This document shows, in pieces, positions 10,801 through 20,423 of a DNA stretch of 40,857 bases (the first letter of the stretch is position 1; each line of letters begins with the position of its first letter). The stretch covers positions 1 through 40,857 of the forward strand of contig CAJXJF010000009.1 in assembly GCA_913054475.1 (NCBI GenBank), in the 5' to 3' direction. The translations under genes and the position numbers were made by a program. The stretch comes from an uncultured Nitratifractor sp. (GTDB taxonomy: Bacteria; Campylobacterota; Campylobacteria; Campylobacterales; Sulfurovaceae). The notes below the pieces were generated by a model. That model did no database searches. It saw only the letters and a program-made list of their open reading frames with translations, and had not been told where the DNA came from.

Positions 10801-11430
10801 CTTGATACCGGTTTCGAGGGATAGCCGTATGATATCGTCGTCTATGCGCTGCTGATCGCCTATGCCGTGGCGCATCAACTCCAGATAGAAATCATCTCCG
10901 AATATCTCCCTATACTCCAGAGCCACCCTCTTGGCCTCTTCGTATCCTCCCGCACCGAATTTCCTATTTCTTTCGCTGAGGTTCAGATGCCAGTTGACCT
11001 CCCCTTGGAGACAGGCGGAGCTGCATATGAGCCCTTCGCTATGTTCCCGCAGAAGCTTCTTGTTGATTCGAGGATAGTAGTAGAAACCCTTCAGATATGC
11101 CTGGGAAGATAGATACATCAGATTTTTGTATCCGGTTTCGTTCTTGGCGTAGAGGCAGAGGTGAAAGCGTTGTCTGGTCGATCTGTCTTCGGGGTCGTCG
11201 CTGTTGTGTAGATAGGCCTCTATCCCTATGATGGGCTTGATACCCTCTTTTCTCATGGTGTTGTAGAAGTCTATCGTACCGAACATATTGCCATGGTCGG
11301 TCATTGCCACCGAATCCATACCGAGCTCCTTCACCCTCTTCGCCAGAGCCTTTATCTTGTTGGCGCCGTCGAGCAGGGAGTACTCCGTATGGAGGTGCAG
11401 ATGTGTAAACGCCGGTTTTCGGGACATCAC
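7870..11430 (-). CDS. dnaE: DNA polymerase III subunit alpha
   Basis: PHP domain HLHLHTEYSLLDGANKI, PGRGSAAGSLVAYAL, PDIDMDFC, 1186 aa. Confidence 0.97.
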   Translation of the reverse strand: MMSRKPAFTHLHLHTEYSLLDGANKIKALAKRVKELGMDSVAMTDHGNMFGTIDFYNTMRKEGIKPIIGIEAYLHNSDDPEDRSTRQRFHLCLYAKNETGYKNLMYLSSQAYLKGFYYYPRINKKLLREHSEGLICSSACLQGEVNWHLNLSERNRKFGAGGYEEAKRVALEYREIFGDDFYLELMRHGIGDQQRIDDDIIRLSLETGIKIVATNDTHYTFPEDAEAHEAFMCIAMNKEYDDPDRLRHSVHEFYLKSPEEMAELFADIPEAIENTQEIVRKCNLEIKLGNPTPPNFKFTLMRAEMEGLELPEPQKEYSLANDIVLFEHEARKGLEERLAHIKREKHDEYRERLETEIEIINSMKFPGYMLIVWDFVRAAKEMGIPVGPGRGSAAGSLVAYALKITDIDPMPYGLLFERFLNPERVSMPDIDMDFCQSRRQEIIDYVVDKYGRENVAQIITFGKLLAKGVIRDVARVMGMPYAQADAFAKLIPDELGIDLRSAYEKEPKIKELIERDPKAEQVWRFALALEGLNRNAGTHAAGVVISNEPLWEKTPLFKPSGQDTLATQYSGKYVEDVDLIKFDFLGLKTLTVIEEALKLIEKSRGRRIDFKKVDINDPKVYEYISEGNTLGLFQIESAGMQDLAKKLKPSGFEDIIAMLALYRPGPMESGMLDDFVERKHGRAEITYMFPELEPILKPTYGVIVYQEQVMQIVQTIGGFSLGGADLVRRAMGKKIKEEMDRLKGEFAEGAAKKGFDPAKAAELFDLIVKFAGYGFNKSHSAAYAMVTFYTSYLKCYYPTEFMAAQLTLEKDNTTKVVKYVDAVKHMGIELLPPDINRSDLAFVADESEGRATILFGLGAIKGAGDIAINSILEARKERPFADLSDFVSRIDATKVNKKVIESLIKAGALDSLGYSRKAMLTQIEEIVASAGKAQQAKKMAENSLFGGGEEMTHVTVEIEEMGEFAPMQILEFEKETLGFYVSGHPLDEYREELEKIDYTLSSQIDELADGSQALFIGRVEEISEKISKKGNKFGIANIMDLHGNIELMLFSDHLEELRRDFDLEKPIAFKVKIGKDGDFTRMNILKIETLEEARKEKVKVKREKRETPEAENLPPLILSLELMSDPSVIEELYCLAERCPGRRPLQIEIRSKLADVVIESRMFVGEDIVKEAATLGVRVANYEEAS

Positions 11431-11747
11431 TCTTTATCTCCGCTTTTTATGAGCATCAACTCCCCGAGAAGTTCGCCCGCCTCCTCGTCGTCCATCTCAC
11501 CGCTCTCTATCTCTATCAGAATCTCCCTGCACTCTCTGTGCATCTCCTGCATATCCTCCAACTCCTCTCTCTCGCCTATAGATATGCTCTTTTGGCGCTC
11601 TATCGTTTTGAATATATCGTCTATAGCCTCTTCGAGATCGGGTATTATCTCGTTTTCAAGCAGCAGTTTGAGTTTCTGTCGTTCGGACATCTCCTCCCCC
11701 CCTCTTTCACTTTTGATTTTCAGATTGTATCGCTCCATATCCGCCAC
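11427..11747 (-). CDS. Small acidic coiled-coil protein of unknown function
   Basis: ORF overlapping the dnaE start by 4 bp and abutting kdsB; Glu/Leu-rich. Confidence 0.7.
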   Translation of the reverse strand: MADMERYNLKIKSERGGEEMSERQKLKLLLENEIIPDLEEAIDDIFKTIERQKSISIGEREELEDMQEMHRECREILIEIESGEMDDEEAGELLGELMLIKSGDKE

Positions 11748-12466
11748 TAAAGCATATGTCTCTTCAGTGCCCTTTGCAGATCTTCGTAGGTATCTATGCC
11801 GAAGCTTTCACTCTCGACCTCCCTCATGGCTATTTTGTAGCCACCAGAGAGTATCCGTAGCTGTTCGAGCTTCTCTATATTCTCCAGAGAGGAGGGCTCC
11901 ATCGAGCAGTAGAGTCTCAGACTCTCCACGCTATATCCGTATATACCCAGGTGTCCCTTGTAGGAGTCGAAATGGTGGTCTCTCGGGTAGGGTATCTTGG
12001 CTCTGGAGAAGTATAGAGCCATATTGTCGCTGTCGGTGACGACCTTCACAATATTGGGATCTTCCGCCTCCGCGGCACCGATATATCTGTAGGCGCTTAC
12101 AGCCAGCACATCTCTATCGTCCCTGTGCTTCAGCGCAAGCTCGTAAACAGCTTCGACCACACCCTCCTCTATGAAAGGCTCGTCGGCTTGTACATTGACG
12201 ACCACTTCATCATCCGCAAGAGCAAGCTTTCGGACCGCTTCGTATATTCTGTCCGTGCCGGAACGGTGTTGTGTGGAGGTGAGTATGGCTCCGAAACCGT
12301 AGCCCTCGACGATATCGGCCACCTCCTGCGAATCGGTAGCCACGACCACTTCGTCTATATCCGAGACACGGCGAGCCGTACACACGACCATGGGTGTACC
12401 CATTATGTCGGCCAGTACTTTGCTGGGAAAGCGTGTAGAACCGAGTCTCGCAGGTATCACTATCAT
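11747..12466 (-). CDS. kdsB: 3-deoxy-manno-octulosonate cytidylyltransferase
   Basis: MIVIPARLGSTRFPSKVLADI, VVVNVQADEPFI motifs. Confidence 0.93.
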   Translation of the reverse strand: MIVIPARLGSTRFPSKVLADIMGTPMVVCTARRVSDIDEVVVATDSQEVADIVEGYGFGAILTSTQHRSGTDRIYEAVRKLALADDEVVVNVQADEPFIEEGVVEAVYELALKHRDDRDVLAVSAYRYIGAAEAEDPNIVKVVTDSDNMALYFSRAKIPYPRDHHFDSYKGHLGIYGYSVESLRLYCSMEPSSLENIEKLEQLRILSGGYKIAMREVESESFGIDTYEDLQRALKRHML

Positions 12467-12479
12467 GAAATCTCCTATA

Positions 12480-13316
12480 TTATGAGTGCTCTTGCATCCG
12501 TTCGTAGAAGTAGTTCGTAGCCTCCACGAAACCATCCACACTTCCGCAATCGAAACGGCATCCTTCGAATCTGTAGGCCATTACCATCCCCTCTTTCGCC
12601 TGCTGCCTGAGAGCGTCGGTAATCTGAATCTCTCCACCCTTACCCGCTTCGGTACGCTCTATCTTTTCGAAAATATCTGGTGTCAGGATATATCTGCCTA
12701 TAATCGCGAGATTCGACGGCGCTTCGTCGGCTTCGGGCTTTTCGATCATATCGTCAACCATCATTATCTGCTCATCCAAGGCCCTGCCCGAAACCACACC
12801 ATAGCGCGAGATATCCTCTCTATCGACCTCCTGTACAGCCACGATGGAGCACCTGTACTTCTCGTAAACTCTCATCATCTGCTTCAAGACACCTTCACCC
12901 TCCAGATTGTCGCACAGATCGTCGGCGAGTAGCACGGCAAAGGCTTCGTCACCGATGAGAACCCTCCCTTTGAGTATCGCATCTCCGAGCCCTCTCATCT
13001 TCTTCTGTCTGGTATAGGTGAAGGTACAGTGCTCTATCAATCCGCGGATATCGTTGAGCAGATGCTCTTTGCTGCTCCCCTGTATCTGGTGTTCGAGTTC
13101 GTAGCTTATATCGAAATGATCCTCTATAGCCCGTTTCCCGCGACCCGTTATTATCGCCATGGTATCCATGCCCGCCTCCACGGCCTCCTCAACCCCGTAC
13201 TGAATCAGAGGTTTGGTGAGGATCGGGAGCATCTCCTTGGGCATGGCTTTGGTCGCGGGCAGAAATCTCGTGCCGTAGCCCGCCGCCGGAAAGAGGCACT
13301 TTTTGATAATGGACAT
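12480..13316 (-). CDS. galU: UTP--glucose-1-phosphate uridylyltransferase
   Basis: CLFPAAGYGTRFLPATKAMPKEMLPI signature; start at MSIIKKCLF. Confidence 0.93.
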   Translation of the reverse strand: MSIIKKCLFPAAGYGTRFLPATKAMPKEMLPILTKPLIQYGVEEAVEAGMDTMAIITGRGKRAIEDHFDISYELEHQIQGSSKEHLLNDIRGLIEHCTFTYTRQKKMRGLGDAILKGRVLIGDEAFAVLLADDLCDNLEGEGVLKQMMRVYEKYRCSIVAVQEVDREDISRYGVVSGRALDEQIMMVDDMIEKPEADEAPSNLAIIGRYILTPDIFEKIERTEAGKGGEIQITDALRQQAKEGMVMAYRFEGCRFDCGSVDGFVEATNYFYERMQEHS

Positions 13317-13394
13317 CCGTACCCTTTGTATTGAAGTGATAATATCCGTATCTATCGTATCTGCTTGCAATCGTGAGATTTGCAAAGAGTAGAG

Positions 13395-13553
13395 CTACGC
13401 TTTTTGTACAATAAGCTCGTCAAATTTGCATAGCTGTTTACCAAGCACGACATATGGGCGAATATCTTCCGCTTTTTCATTTATGTCGAGACATACGACA
13501 AGCGACAGCAATCTCTTTGGTCGAGAAACTCGAGTATCCTCTCGTGTACACAT
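13395..13553 (-). CDS. Candidate 52-aa small protein MCTREDTRVSRPKRLLSLVVCLDINEKAEDIRPYVVLGKQLCKFDELIVQKA
   Basis: Translated by hand from the reverse complement; uninterrupted ATG-TAG ORF filling most of the galU/13563 gap; below the 60-aa cutoff of the supplied track. Confidence 0.4.
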   Translation of the reverse strand: MCTREDTRVSRPKRLLSLVVCLDINEKAEDIRPYVVLGKQLCKFDELIVQKA

Positions 13554-13562
13554 TTCCCAATC

Positions 13563-13796
13563 TCATGAGGGAAACTCGATATTTTCTATAATCTCCTCTA
13601 TCTCTTTCTCGTGACTTCTGAATTTGCCGGCGAGTCTGAGATATGCGACGAAGAGCCTCTCCGCACTGTTGTCCGACTCCAGCGAGACACCCGACTCTCT
13701 CAGATTCCTCTCTATGAAATCCGCAAACGAGTCATCCAGTTTCTTGGCCTTGTACTTGACATTGTTTATCGATACCGTCACCTCTCTCATCTTCAT
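13563..13796 (-). CDS. Small protein, possibly ZapA-like (weak)
   Basis: 77-aa ORF in a same-strand run; VTVSINNVKYKAK N-terminus and helical C-terminus. Confidence 0.55.
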   Translation of the reverse strand: MKMREVTVSINNVKYKAKKLDDSFADFIERNLRESGVSLESDNSAERLFVAYLRLAGKFRSHEKEIEEIIENIEFPS

Positions 13797-13803
13797 CTCT
13801 CCT

Positions 13804-14064
13804 CTACTCTATGAGCGCTTCGACTTTGTCTATAATGGCCTCTATCTCGGCATCCTTGGCATCCATCTCTTTTCTGAGCTCCTCTATGGTTCTCTCTCGG
13901 GCGAGAAGTTCCTTTTCGAGTTCGCTGCACTCACCCCTGCCTGCACCCGAACTCTTCTGCAGCTCCTTTTTCAGAGCTTCGTTCTCTTTGCGCAGAGCCT
14001 CGAGACTCTCTCTCCAGCGCTCCATCTTCTCTTTGAGCTTCTCTATAGCACTCATCCTCTCCAC
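13804..14064 (-). CDS. Small coiled-coil protein
   Basis: 86-aa Glu/Lys/Leu heptad-rich ORF directly upstream of the 13563-13796 ORF. Confidence 0.6.
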   Translation of the reverse strand: MERMSAIEKLKEKMERWRESLEALRKENEALKKELQKSSGAGRGECSELEKELLARERTIEELRKEMDAKDAEIEAIIDKVEALIE

Positions 14065-14126
14065 TCCTGTGTGAAATTCTCCTGATATAATAGCGTATCG
14101 ATGTGAAAAATCACTTTTGAAGGAGT

Positions 14127-16103
14127 ATGATGAAACGCTTCGTAGTCCACAGTCCTTACAAACCCGCGGGGGATCAGCCGGAAGCGATAGAGAGGCTATC
14201 TTCGTCGATAGAGAGGGGAGGACGCTATCAGACCATGCTCGGTGTGACGGGCTCGGGCAAGACCTATACCATGGCCAAGATAATAGAGAGAGTCCAGATG
14301 CCGACCCTCGTCATGACCCACAACAAGACTCTCGCGGCACAGCTCTACAGTGAATTCAAAAGTTTCTTTCCCGACAATCATGTGGAGTATTTCATAAGCT
14401 ACTACGACTACTATCAGCCGGAGGCCTACATACCCAGACAGGACCTTTTCATAGAGAAGGACAGTTCGGTAAACGAAGAGCTCGAGAGGCTCCGGCTCAG
14501 CGCTACGGCATCTTTGCTGAGTCATGAAGATGTGATAGTGGTGGCTTCGGTATCCGCCAACTACGGACTCGGAAGCCCCGAAGACTACAGAAGTATCGTA
14601 CAGAAACTCGTAGTCTCCGAAGAGTACGAAAGGCGTGCTCTGCTGATGAAGTTCGTAGAGATGGGCTACAGACGCAACGACGACTTTTTCGACAGAGGGG
14701 ACTTCCGGGTCTGCGGCGAAGCCATAGATATCTATCCCGCATACAGTGAGGAGTTGGCCTATCGTCTCGAGTTTTTCGGAGACGAACTGGAGAGAATCTA
14801 CTCTTTCGACTCTATCAGCGGGGAGAAAGTCCAGGAGCTCGAAGAGTTGACAATCTACTCCGCGAATCAATTCATTGTCGGCAGGGAGAAGATGGCCAAA
14901 GCGATAGAGAGTATCGAAAAAGAGCTGGGAGAGAGACTGAAATATTTCGAAAAAGCGGGAAAGACGATAGAGTACAACAGGCTCGAACAGCGTACCCGTT
15001 TCGATCTGGAGATGCTCGAGACGACGGGTATCTGCAAAGGTATAGAGAACTACTCCAGACACCTGACCGGAAAGAAGGAGGGGGAGACCCCCTACTCTCT
15101 GATGGACTACTTCGAAGCCATGGGGAGAGACTATCTCGTGATAGTGGATGAATCTCATGTCAGTCTGCCGCAGTTCAGAGGAATGTACGCGGGAGACAGA
15201 AGCAGGAAGGAGGTACTCGTGGAGTATGGCTTCCGCCTTCCGAGCGCTCTGGACAACAGACCACTGCGTTTCGAAGAGTATATACGAAAAGCTCCCCACT
15301 ATCTCTTCGTCTCCGCGACACCCGGCGAGTGGGAGCTCGAGCATTCGGAAGTGGTGGCCCAGCAGGTGGTTCGCCCCACTGGACTGCTCGATCCCGAAAT
15401 AGAGCTCAGAGAGAGCCGAAGACAGATAGAGGATCTCTACGACGAAATCAAGAAGGTGATAAAGAGAGACGAAAGGGTACTTGTAACGGTACTTACCAAA
15501 AAGATGGCGGAAGAGCTGAGCGGATACTACAGGGATCTCGGACTGAAAGTGCGCTATATGCACTCGGACCTCGATGCCATAGAGAGAAACTCCATTATCC
15601 GCGCCCTGCGTAGCGGAGAGTTCGATGTACTTGTGGGTATAAATCTGCTCAGAGAGGGTCTCGACCTGCCGGAGGTCTCGCTCGTAGCCATTCTCGATGC
15701 GGACAAAGAGGGATTTTTGCGTAGCGAAACGGCTCTCATACAGACAGCGGGTCGTGCGGCGAGAAACGCCAACGGCAGAGTACTCATGTATGCCCGCAAA
15801 ACGACCCCCTCGATGCAAAGAACGATCGAAACGACGAAAGCCAGAAGAGAGAGGCAGCAGCGCTACAACCGAGAGCATGGCATTGTACCGACAACGACGA
15901 AGAGAGAGCTCGATACCGACCTGAAGGTGGCCGAACCAGGAGAGCTCTACAACAGGAAGAGGAAGATCGAGAAGATGCCAGCTTCGGAGAGGAGAAAAAT
16001 CGTGAACGAACTCAGGGCAAAGATGCTCGAGGCGGCGAAGAGACTGGAGTTCGAAGAGGCGGCACGACTCAGGGATGAAATAGCGAAAATAAAAAAACTG
16101 TGA
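14127..16103 (+). CDS. uvrB: Excinuclease ABC subunit B
   Basis: [26 protein letters not shown]-terminal UVR motif [13 protein letters not shown]. Confidence 0.97.
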   Translation: MMKRFVVHSPYKPAGDQPEAIERLSSSIERGGRYQTMLGVTGSGKTYTMAKIIERVQMPTLVMTHNKTLAAQLYSEFKSFFPDNHVEYFISYYDYYQPEAYIPRQDLFIEKDSSVNEELERLRLSATASLLSHEDVIVVASVSANYGLGSPEDYRSIVQKLVVSEEYERRALLMKFVEMGYRRNDDFFDRGDFRVCGEAIDIYPAYSEELAYRLEFFGDELERIYSFDSISGEKVQELEELTIYSANQFIVGREKMAKAIESIEKELGERLKYFEKAGKTIEYNRLEQRTRFDLEMLETTGICKGIENYSRHLTGKKEGETPYSLMDYFEAMGRDYLVIVDESHVSLPQFRGMYAGDRSRKEVLVEYGFRLPSALDNRPLRFEEYIRKAPHYLFVSATPGEWELEHSEVVAQQVVRPTGLLDPEIELRESRRQIEDLYDEIKKVIKRDERVLVTVLTKKMAEELSGYYRDLGLKVRYMHSDLDAIERNSIIRALRSGEFDVLVGINLLREGLDLPEVSLVAILDADKEGFLRSETALIQTAGRAARNANGRVLMYARKTTPSMQRTIETTKARRERQQRYNREHGIVPTTTKRELDTDLKVAEPGELYNRKRKIEKMPASERRKIVNELRAKMLEAAKRLEFEEAARLRDEIAKIKKL

Positions 16104-16164
16104 AATACTATTCTCGAAGGATAGGAGGAATATAATAATATATTACGGTAACAATCCGACAATA

Positions 16165-18279
16165 GTGCGAAGAGGGAGAATCCGAATGTCCATTGACCTT
16201 AACGATGCATCGCTATATATAAACAGGGAGCTTTCGTGGCTGCAATTCAATACGAGAGTTCTCTCGCAGACAGATAGAGAGGAGCTTCCGCCTCTGGAAA
16301 GATTGAAATTCATAGCCATCTACGGTACCAATCTCGATGAGTTCTATATGGTTAGAGTAGCGGGACTCATTTCACTCTACAAAGCCGGGATTCAGGAGAC
16401 AGGAGCGGACAGACTCACTCCGGCCCAACAGCTCGAAGAGATCAGAAGCTATCTTCACAGAGAGAAACTAAGACTGGAAAAGGTGTACAACAGCATAACC
16501 GACGAGCTGAGGGAGGAGGGCGTGGAGGTGCTCCCTTTCAAAAATATTCCCAAAGAGTTGCAGGAGAGCATCAAGGAGGAGTTTTTCGAACACATCTTCC
16601 CTGTCGTCATCCCCATCGCGGTGGATGCCACCCACCCCTTCCCCCATCTGAACAATCTCAGTTTCGGTCTAGCCGTCACTCTGCGCGATATGGATGGCAA
16701 GATCAAGCACGGGCTCGTGCGCATACCGAGACTCCTGCCCAGATTTCTCAAAATAGAGGGGACCTACATTCCGATAGAGAGCGTGGTCGAACACTTCATA
16801 GGGGATCTCTTTCCCGGCTATACCAAACTGAGCACAACACCCTTCAGGGTTACGAGAAACGCCGATCTCGAAATAGAGGAGGAGGAGGCGGACGACTTTC
16901 TGGAGATGATGGAGGAGGGGCTGCGCTCCAGAAACAAAGGAAATGTGGTTAGATTGGAGCTGACGGGAGATGCCGACAAAGATCTGGTCAATTTCCTCAA
17001 CGACCACCTCCATATATGCGAAGAGGATATCTACTACTATCGCTCCATCCCTCTGAATCTCGGAGCTCTATGGCAGATAGTCGGAGAGAAGTCGCTTACG
17101 CACCTTCTTCTGCCGAGCTTCACACCCAAAACCATCTCTCCATTCGATCATGAGAGTATCTTCAGTATCATAGAACATCAAGACAGCCTGCTCTACCATC
17201 CCTATGAGAGTTTCGATCCGGTGGTGAAATTCATACAGGAGGCGGCAGCTTCCTCCGACACTCTCGCCATAAGAATGACTCTCTACAGAGTAGGGATTAA
17301 ATCTCCGATAGTCAAGGCCCTCATAGATGCCGCGCAAGATGGCAAGCAGGTAACGGTACTGGTGGAGCTCAAAGCCCGTTTCGACGAAGAGAACAATCTA
17401 CGCTGGGCGAAGAGACTCGAAGATGCGGGGGCCCATGTCGTTTACGGGATTCCGGGCCTGAAGGTGCATGCCAAGATAGCCCAGGTGATCAAGAGAAAGA
17501 ACTCTCAGCTAAAGAGCTATCTGCATCTGGCCACCGGAAACTACAACCCGGGAACGGCCAAGATATATACCGATGTAAGCTACTTCACGGGCCGCAAAGA
17601 TTTCAATGACGACGCTACGCGCTTTTTCCACTTTCTGACCGGATTCTCCACGCATACCAGACTCAAGAGACTATATATGTCTCCCATACAGATAAAACCC
17701 AAACTGATAAAACTGATAGAGAACGAAGCCCGTTACGGCAAAGAGGGGCGTATCATTCTCAAAGCCAACTCCCTCGCCCATCCTGAGATAATAAGAGCCC
17801 TCTACCGTGCTTCGATGGCAGGCTGCAGAGTCGATCTGATTATCAGAGGCATATGTTGCCTGCGGCCGGGGATAGAGGGGGTGAGCGACAATATAAGCGT
17901 ATCGTCGATAATAGGGAAATATCTCGAGCATCCCCGCATCTACTATTTCGAACACGACGAGCCCGGATGCTATATCTCGAGTGCCGACCTGATGCCCAGA
18001 AACCTCGATAGACGAATAGAGCTAATGACACCGATATTCGAAAAGGGTCTGGCCGAAAGGCTCTATCAGATACTGACTCTCCAGCTTGCGGATACCGAGC
18101 TAAGATGGGAACTGCGCAAAGATGGAAGCTATGTCAGATTCGAGAGACAGGAGGGTGCCAATGCGATAAACTCTCAGGAGCTTCTGGAGAAGTATGTCAA
18201 CAAAATATACAACAAGACGCGCAAGAGTAGTGCCAACTATGTCAAGAGGCTCGCCGAAAAGCTTCTGAACGAGAGTTAG
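16165..18279 (+). CDS. ppk1: Polyphosphate kinase 1
   Basis: NRELSWLQFNTRVL, HLATGNYNPGTAKIYTDVSYFT motifs. Confidence 0.96.
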   Translation: MRRGRIRMSIDLNDASLYINRELSWLQFNTRVLSQTDREELPPLERLKFIAIYGTNLDEFYMVRVAGLISLYKAGIQETGADRLTPAQQLEEIRSYLHREKLRLEKVYNSITDELREEGVEVLPFKNIPKELQESIKEEFFEHIFPVVIPIAVDATHPFPHLNNLSFGLAVTLRDMDGKIKHGLVRIPRLLPRFLKIEGTYIPIESVVEHFIGDLFPGYTKLSTTPFRVTRNADLEIEEEEADDFLEMMEEGLRSRNKGNVVRLELTGDADKDLVNFLNDHLHICEEDIYYYRSIPLNLGALWQIVGEKSLTHLLLPSFTPKTISPFDHESIFSIIEHQDSLLYHPYESFDPVVKFIQEAAASSDTLAIRMTLYRVGIKSPIVKALIDAAQDGKQVTVLVELKARFDEENNLRWAKRLEDAGAHVVYGIPGLKVHAKIAQVIKRKNSQLKSYLHLATGNYNPGTAKIYTDVSYFTGRKDFNDDATRFFHFLTGFSTHTRLKRLYMSPIQIKPKLIKLIENEARYGKEGRIILKANSLAHPEIIRALYRASMAGCRVDLIIRGICCLRPGIEGVSDNISVSSIIGKYLEHPRIYYFEHDEPGCYISSADLMPRNLDRRIELMTPIFEKGLAERLYQILTLQLADTELRWELRKDGSYVRFERQEGANAINSQELLEKYVNKIYNKTRKSSANYVKRLAEKLLNES

Positions 18280-18589
18280 TCTCTTACGGGCTCGAATACC
18301 GAAGACAAAAGACATTGGCAAAGAGTGAGCTTTCAAAAGTCGGGAAGTTTGTTTATTTGCGACATCACTTCCCAAAAAAGCTAACAGCTAAGAGCTATAG
18401 TGTCTCCATCTTCCAAGAGCTCTCTTTGTGCCACTATTTAAAACATTCCAATCGCCAAGAGTACTTCTATCTTCGTTCAACTCTTTGGCATCTACATGAG
18501 ACCTATCGTCGTCGCTTTGGCAAATCGGATATATTGACAATAACCTTACTCTGCAATCTACCTATACCGAAATGGTGACGATTTTCTAT

Positions 18590-19654
18590 CTATATCGTCA
18601 AGAACCATTCGATTAGTTGATTCTGATATGGAAACCAAGCAAAAGACCAAGCGGCGAATTTTAGAAAGACAATATAGGCCAATGCATAATAGCCGATAAC
18701 AAGAGCTGTCACTATACGAGGAGGTAGAATTTTGGGTAGTAATTGTGGTAGTCTCGTCAAAACGACAATTTGCATCGGGATGAAGTATAGCCCCAGTCTG
18801 TCTATAACCGTAGATGCAAACGGGACCAAAGGAAGGGAGAATACGGAACCCAGCGCCATAAGCAGCCAAAGTGTATAGTCGTTTGGATATAGTTTTTTCC
18901 ATCTATTTCTAAAATATAGAAGAAATAGTCCTGGTATAGCATTCATCAAAATTCTGATATAGGCACCTTTGGAGTGAAAATGTGAAGAGTCTACATACCT
19001 CTGTACATACTGACTTTCGTAGCCGGAGACAAAGGCGAAATATACTCCTACGAGGATAAAAAGTCCTGCGATCATCTTTATATATTTATTTCTCCCCCCG
19101 TGAAAAATACCTATACCCGCCATTAAAACTGCCGATTTGTGAAAGGCTGTAGCAAAAGCCACGAAGAGTAAAAATCTGCCGTACTTCCCATCCATAATAT
19201 AGGCTATAGCCCAGAAGACCAGCCCGAGAGCTACACTCTGTCTCACATACCCCATAGCTACCGCCAGCATCGTATATGCTACCGCGATCGTCAATCCCAG
19301 CCATGGATTGGGAAGTTTTCGCAAAAGAGTCACAAGCCCCCATACAAATATGATTGCACAGAAGAGATTGACCATGTGCACATCCCAGCCCATATCGTCC
19401 ACCCAAACTTGCAGGAGCCAGAAGGCCGGATCCCCATGGTGTAGTGCATCCATGTAGTTCATCTTGCTGGCTTCGTTTTCGAACATAAAGAAGTAGTTAC
19501 CCCAATCGGCCCCTACCTCATCTCTCAATCCTACGAAAAGTATATATAAGATAGAAGTAGGGAACCATATACCCCATCCTTTCCACGGCTTGGAGTATGG
19601 TTGAAGCATAGCCATGAGAGCAGGATAGAAGAAAGCCAGAAAATAGTGGAGCAT
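18590..19654 (-). CDS. EpsG-family multi-pass membrane protein (putative polysaccharide polymerase)
   Basis: Multiple TM segments; LFVGLRDEVGADWGNY motif typical of EpsG-like proteins. Confidence 0.75.
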   Translation of the reverse strand: MLHYFLAFFYPALMAMLQPYSKPWKGWGIWFPTSILYILFVGLRDEVGADWGNYFFMFENEASKMNYMDALHHGDPAFWLLQVWVDDMGWDVHMVNLFCAIIFVWGLVTLLRKLPNPWLGLTIAVAYTMLAVAMGYVRQSVALGLVFWAIAYIMDGKYGRFLLFVAFATAFHKSAVLMAGIGIFHGGRNKYIKMIAGLFILVGVYFAFVSGYESQYVQRYVDSSHFHSKGAYIRILMNAIPGLFLLYFRNRWKKLYPNDYTLWLLMALGSVFSLPLVPFASTVIDRLGLYFIPMQIVVLTRLPQLLPKILPPRIVTALVIGYYALAYIVFLKFAAWSFAWFPYQNQLIEWFLTI

Positions 19655-19655
19655 T

Positions 19656-20423
19656 CTACTTGACCCCTTTTAGAAAAAAGTTCATGAGATATTCGATGAT
19701 AGTGGGATGATACCATAGTTTTGAAGGGAGTAGGGGGCTAAAGCTCTTCGCTCTACCCTCGCAGATATCCCTGATAGCTCTTTTGAGAAGGGGGAGGGCT
19801 ACAGCCAGTTGGAGAGTGGGATAGGTGAAGAGATTGTCTCTCTTGTCGGGTACTATCACACTCTGATAGAGTACCGCTCCGGTATCTATTCCACTGTCGA
19901 CCAGATGAACGCTCACCCCGCAATTGTCGGGGTCTTCGTTTGCCAGTGCCCAGTAGGCTCCGTGTACACCTCTATAGGCGGGAGTTATACCGGCATGGAT
20001 ATTGAGTATGGGAGATTTCACAGCATCTATGAACTCTTTCGACAAAATTCTGCTTCCATGGATAATCACCATATCGGCATCGATACTCCCGAAGAGCTCT
20101 ATCGACTTCATATCGTTGGCACTCTCCACCCGATATATATTGACACCATCGATATCGGAAGGTTCCAGAGAGTACTCGGTGATAATCTCTTCGACCCTAT
20201 CTCTCGATAGCCTCTTGAGCACTATCGCAAAGAGCGAAAAGAGGATCTGCCCCGTCACCCTTGCCATACCGAGTCTCTTTATCCTTCTGCTGAGTATCTC
20301 TCTGGCACAGGGAGGTTTTTCGAATACCACAGCTTCGATTTCGAAATATCTCTTCAGATAGTTGTAGAGTATATTGCCGCTCTCACTCTCTCTCATCAAA
20401 AGTACGATTTTACAACTATGCAT
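19656..20423 (-). CDS. Formyltransferase-family protein
   Basis: ILNIHAGITPAYRGVHGAYWAL...GVSVHLVDSGIDTGAVLYQ formyltransferase core. Confidence 0.82.
   Translation of the reverse strand: MHSCKIVLLMRESESGNILYNYLKRYFEIEAVVFEKPPCAREILSRRIKRLGMARVTGQILFSLFAIVLKRLSRDRVEEIITEYSLEPSDIDGVNIYRVESANDMKSIELFGSIDADMVIIHGSRILSKEFIDAVKSPILNIHAGITPAYRGVHGAYWALANEDPDNCGVSVHLVDSGIDTGAVLYQSVIVPDKRDNLFTYPTLQLAVALPLLKRAIRDICEGRAKSFSPLLPSKLWYHPTIIEYLMNFFLKGVK

Noticed and set aside
8956-10824. 622-aa plus-strand ORF
   Set aside because: Lies entirely antisense to dnaE; low-complexity Tyr/Leu/Glu-rich translation is what the antisense frame of a codon-biased gene gives.
13386-13562. 6S RNA gene next to a ZapA-like gene
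   Set aside because: No convincing long closing stem and central bubble; a clean 52-codon ORF explains the segment better.
14196-15878. 560-aa minus-strand ORF
   Set aside because: Antisense to uvrB; same codon-bias artefact.
18342-18373. Inverted repeat GGGAAGT...ACTTCCC as a ppk1 terminator
   Set aside because: Followed by A-run on the plus strand, not a T-run; 18-nt loop; not a good intrinsic terminator.
18315-18578. 87-aa ORF between ppk1 and the EpsG-like gene
   Set aside because: No recognisable domain or ribosome-binding site; composition not clearly coding.
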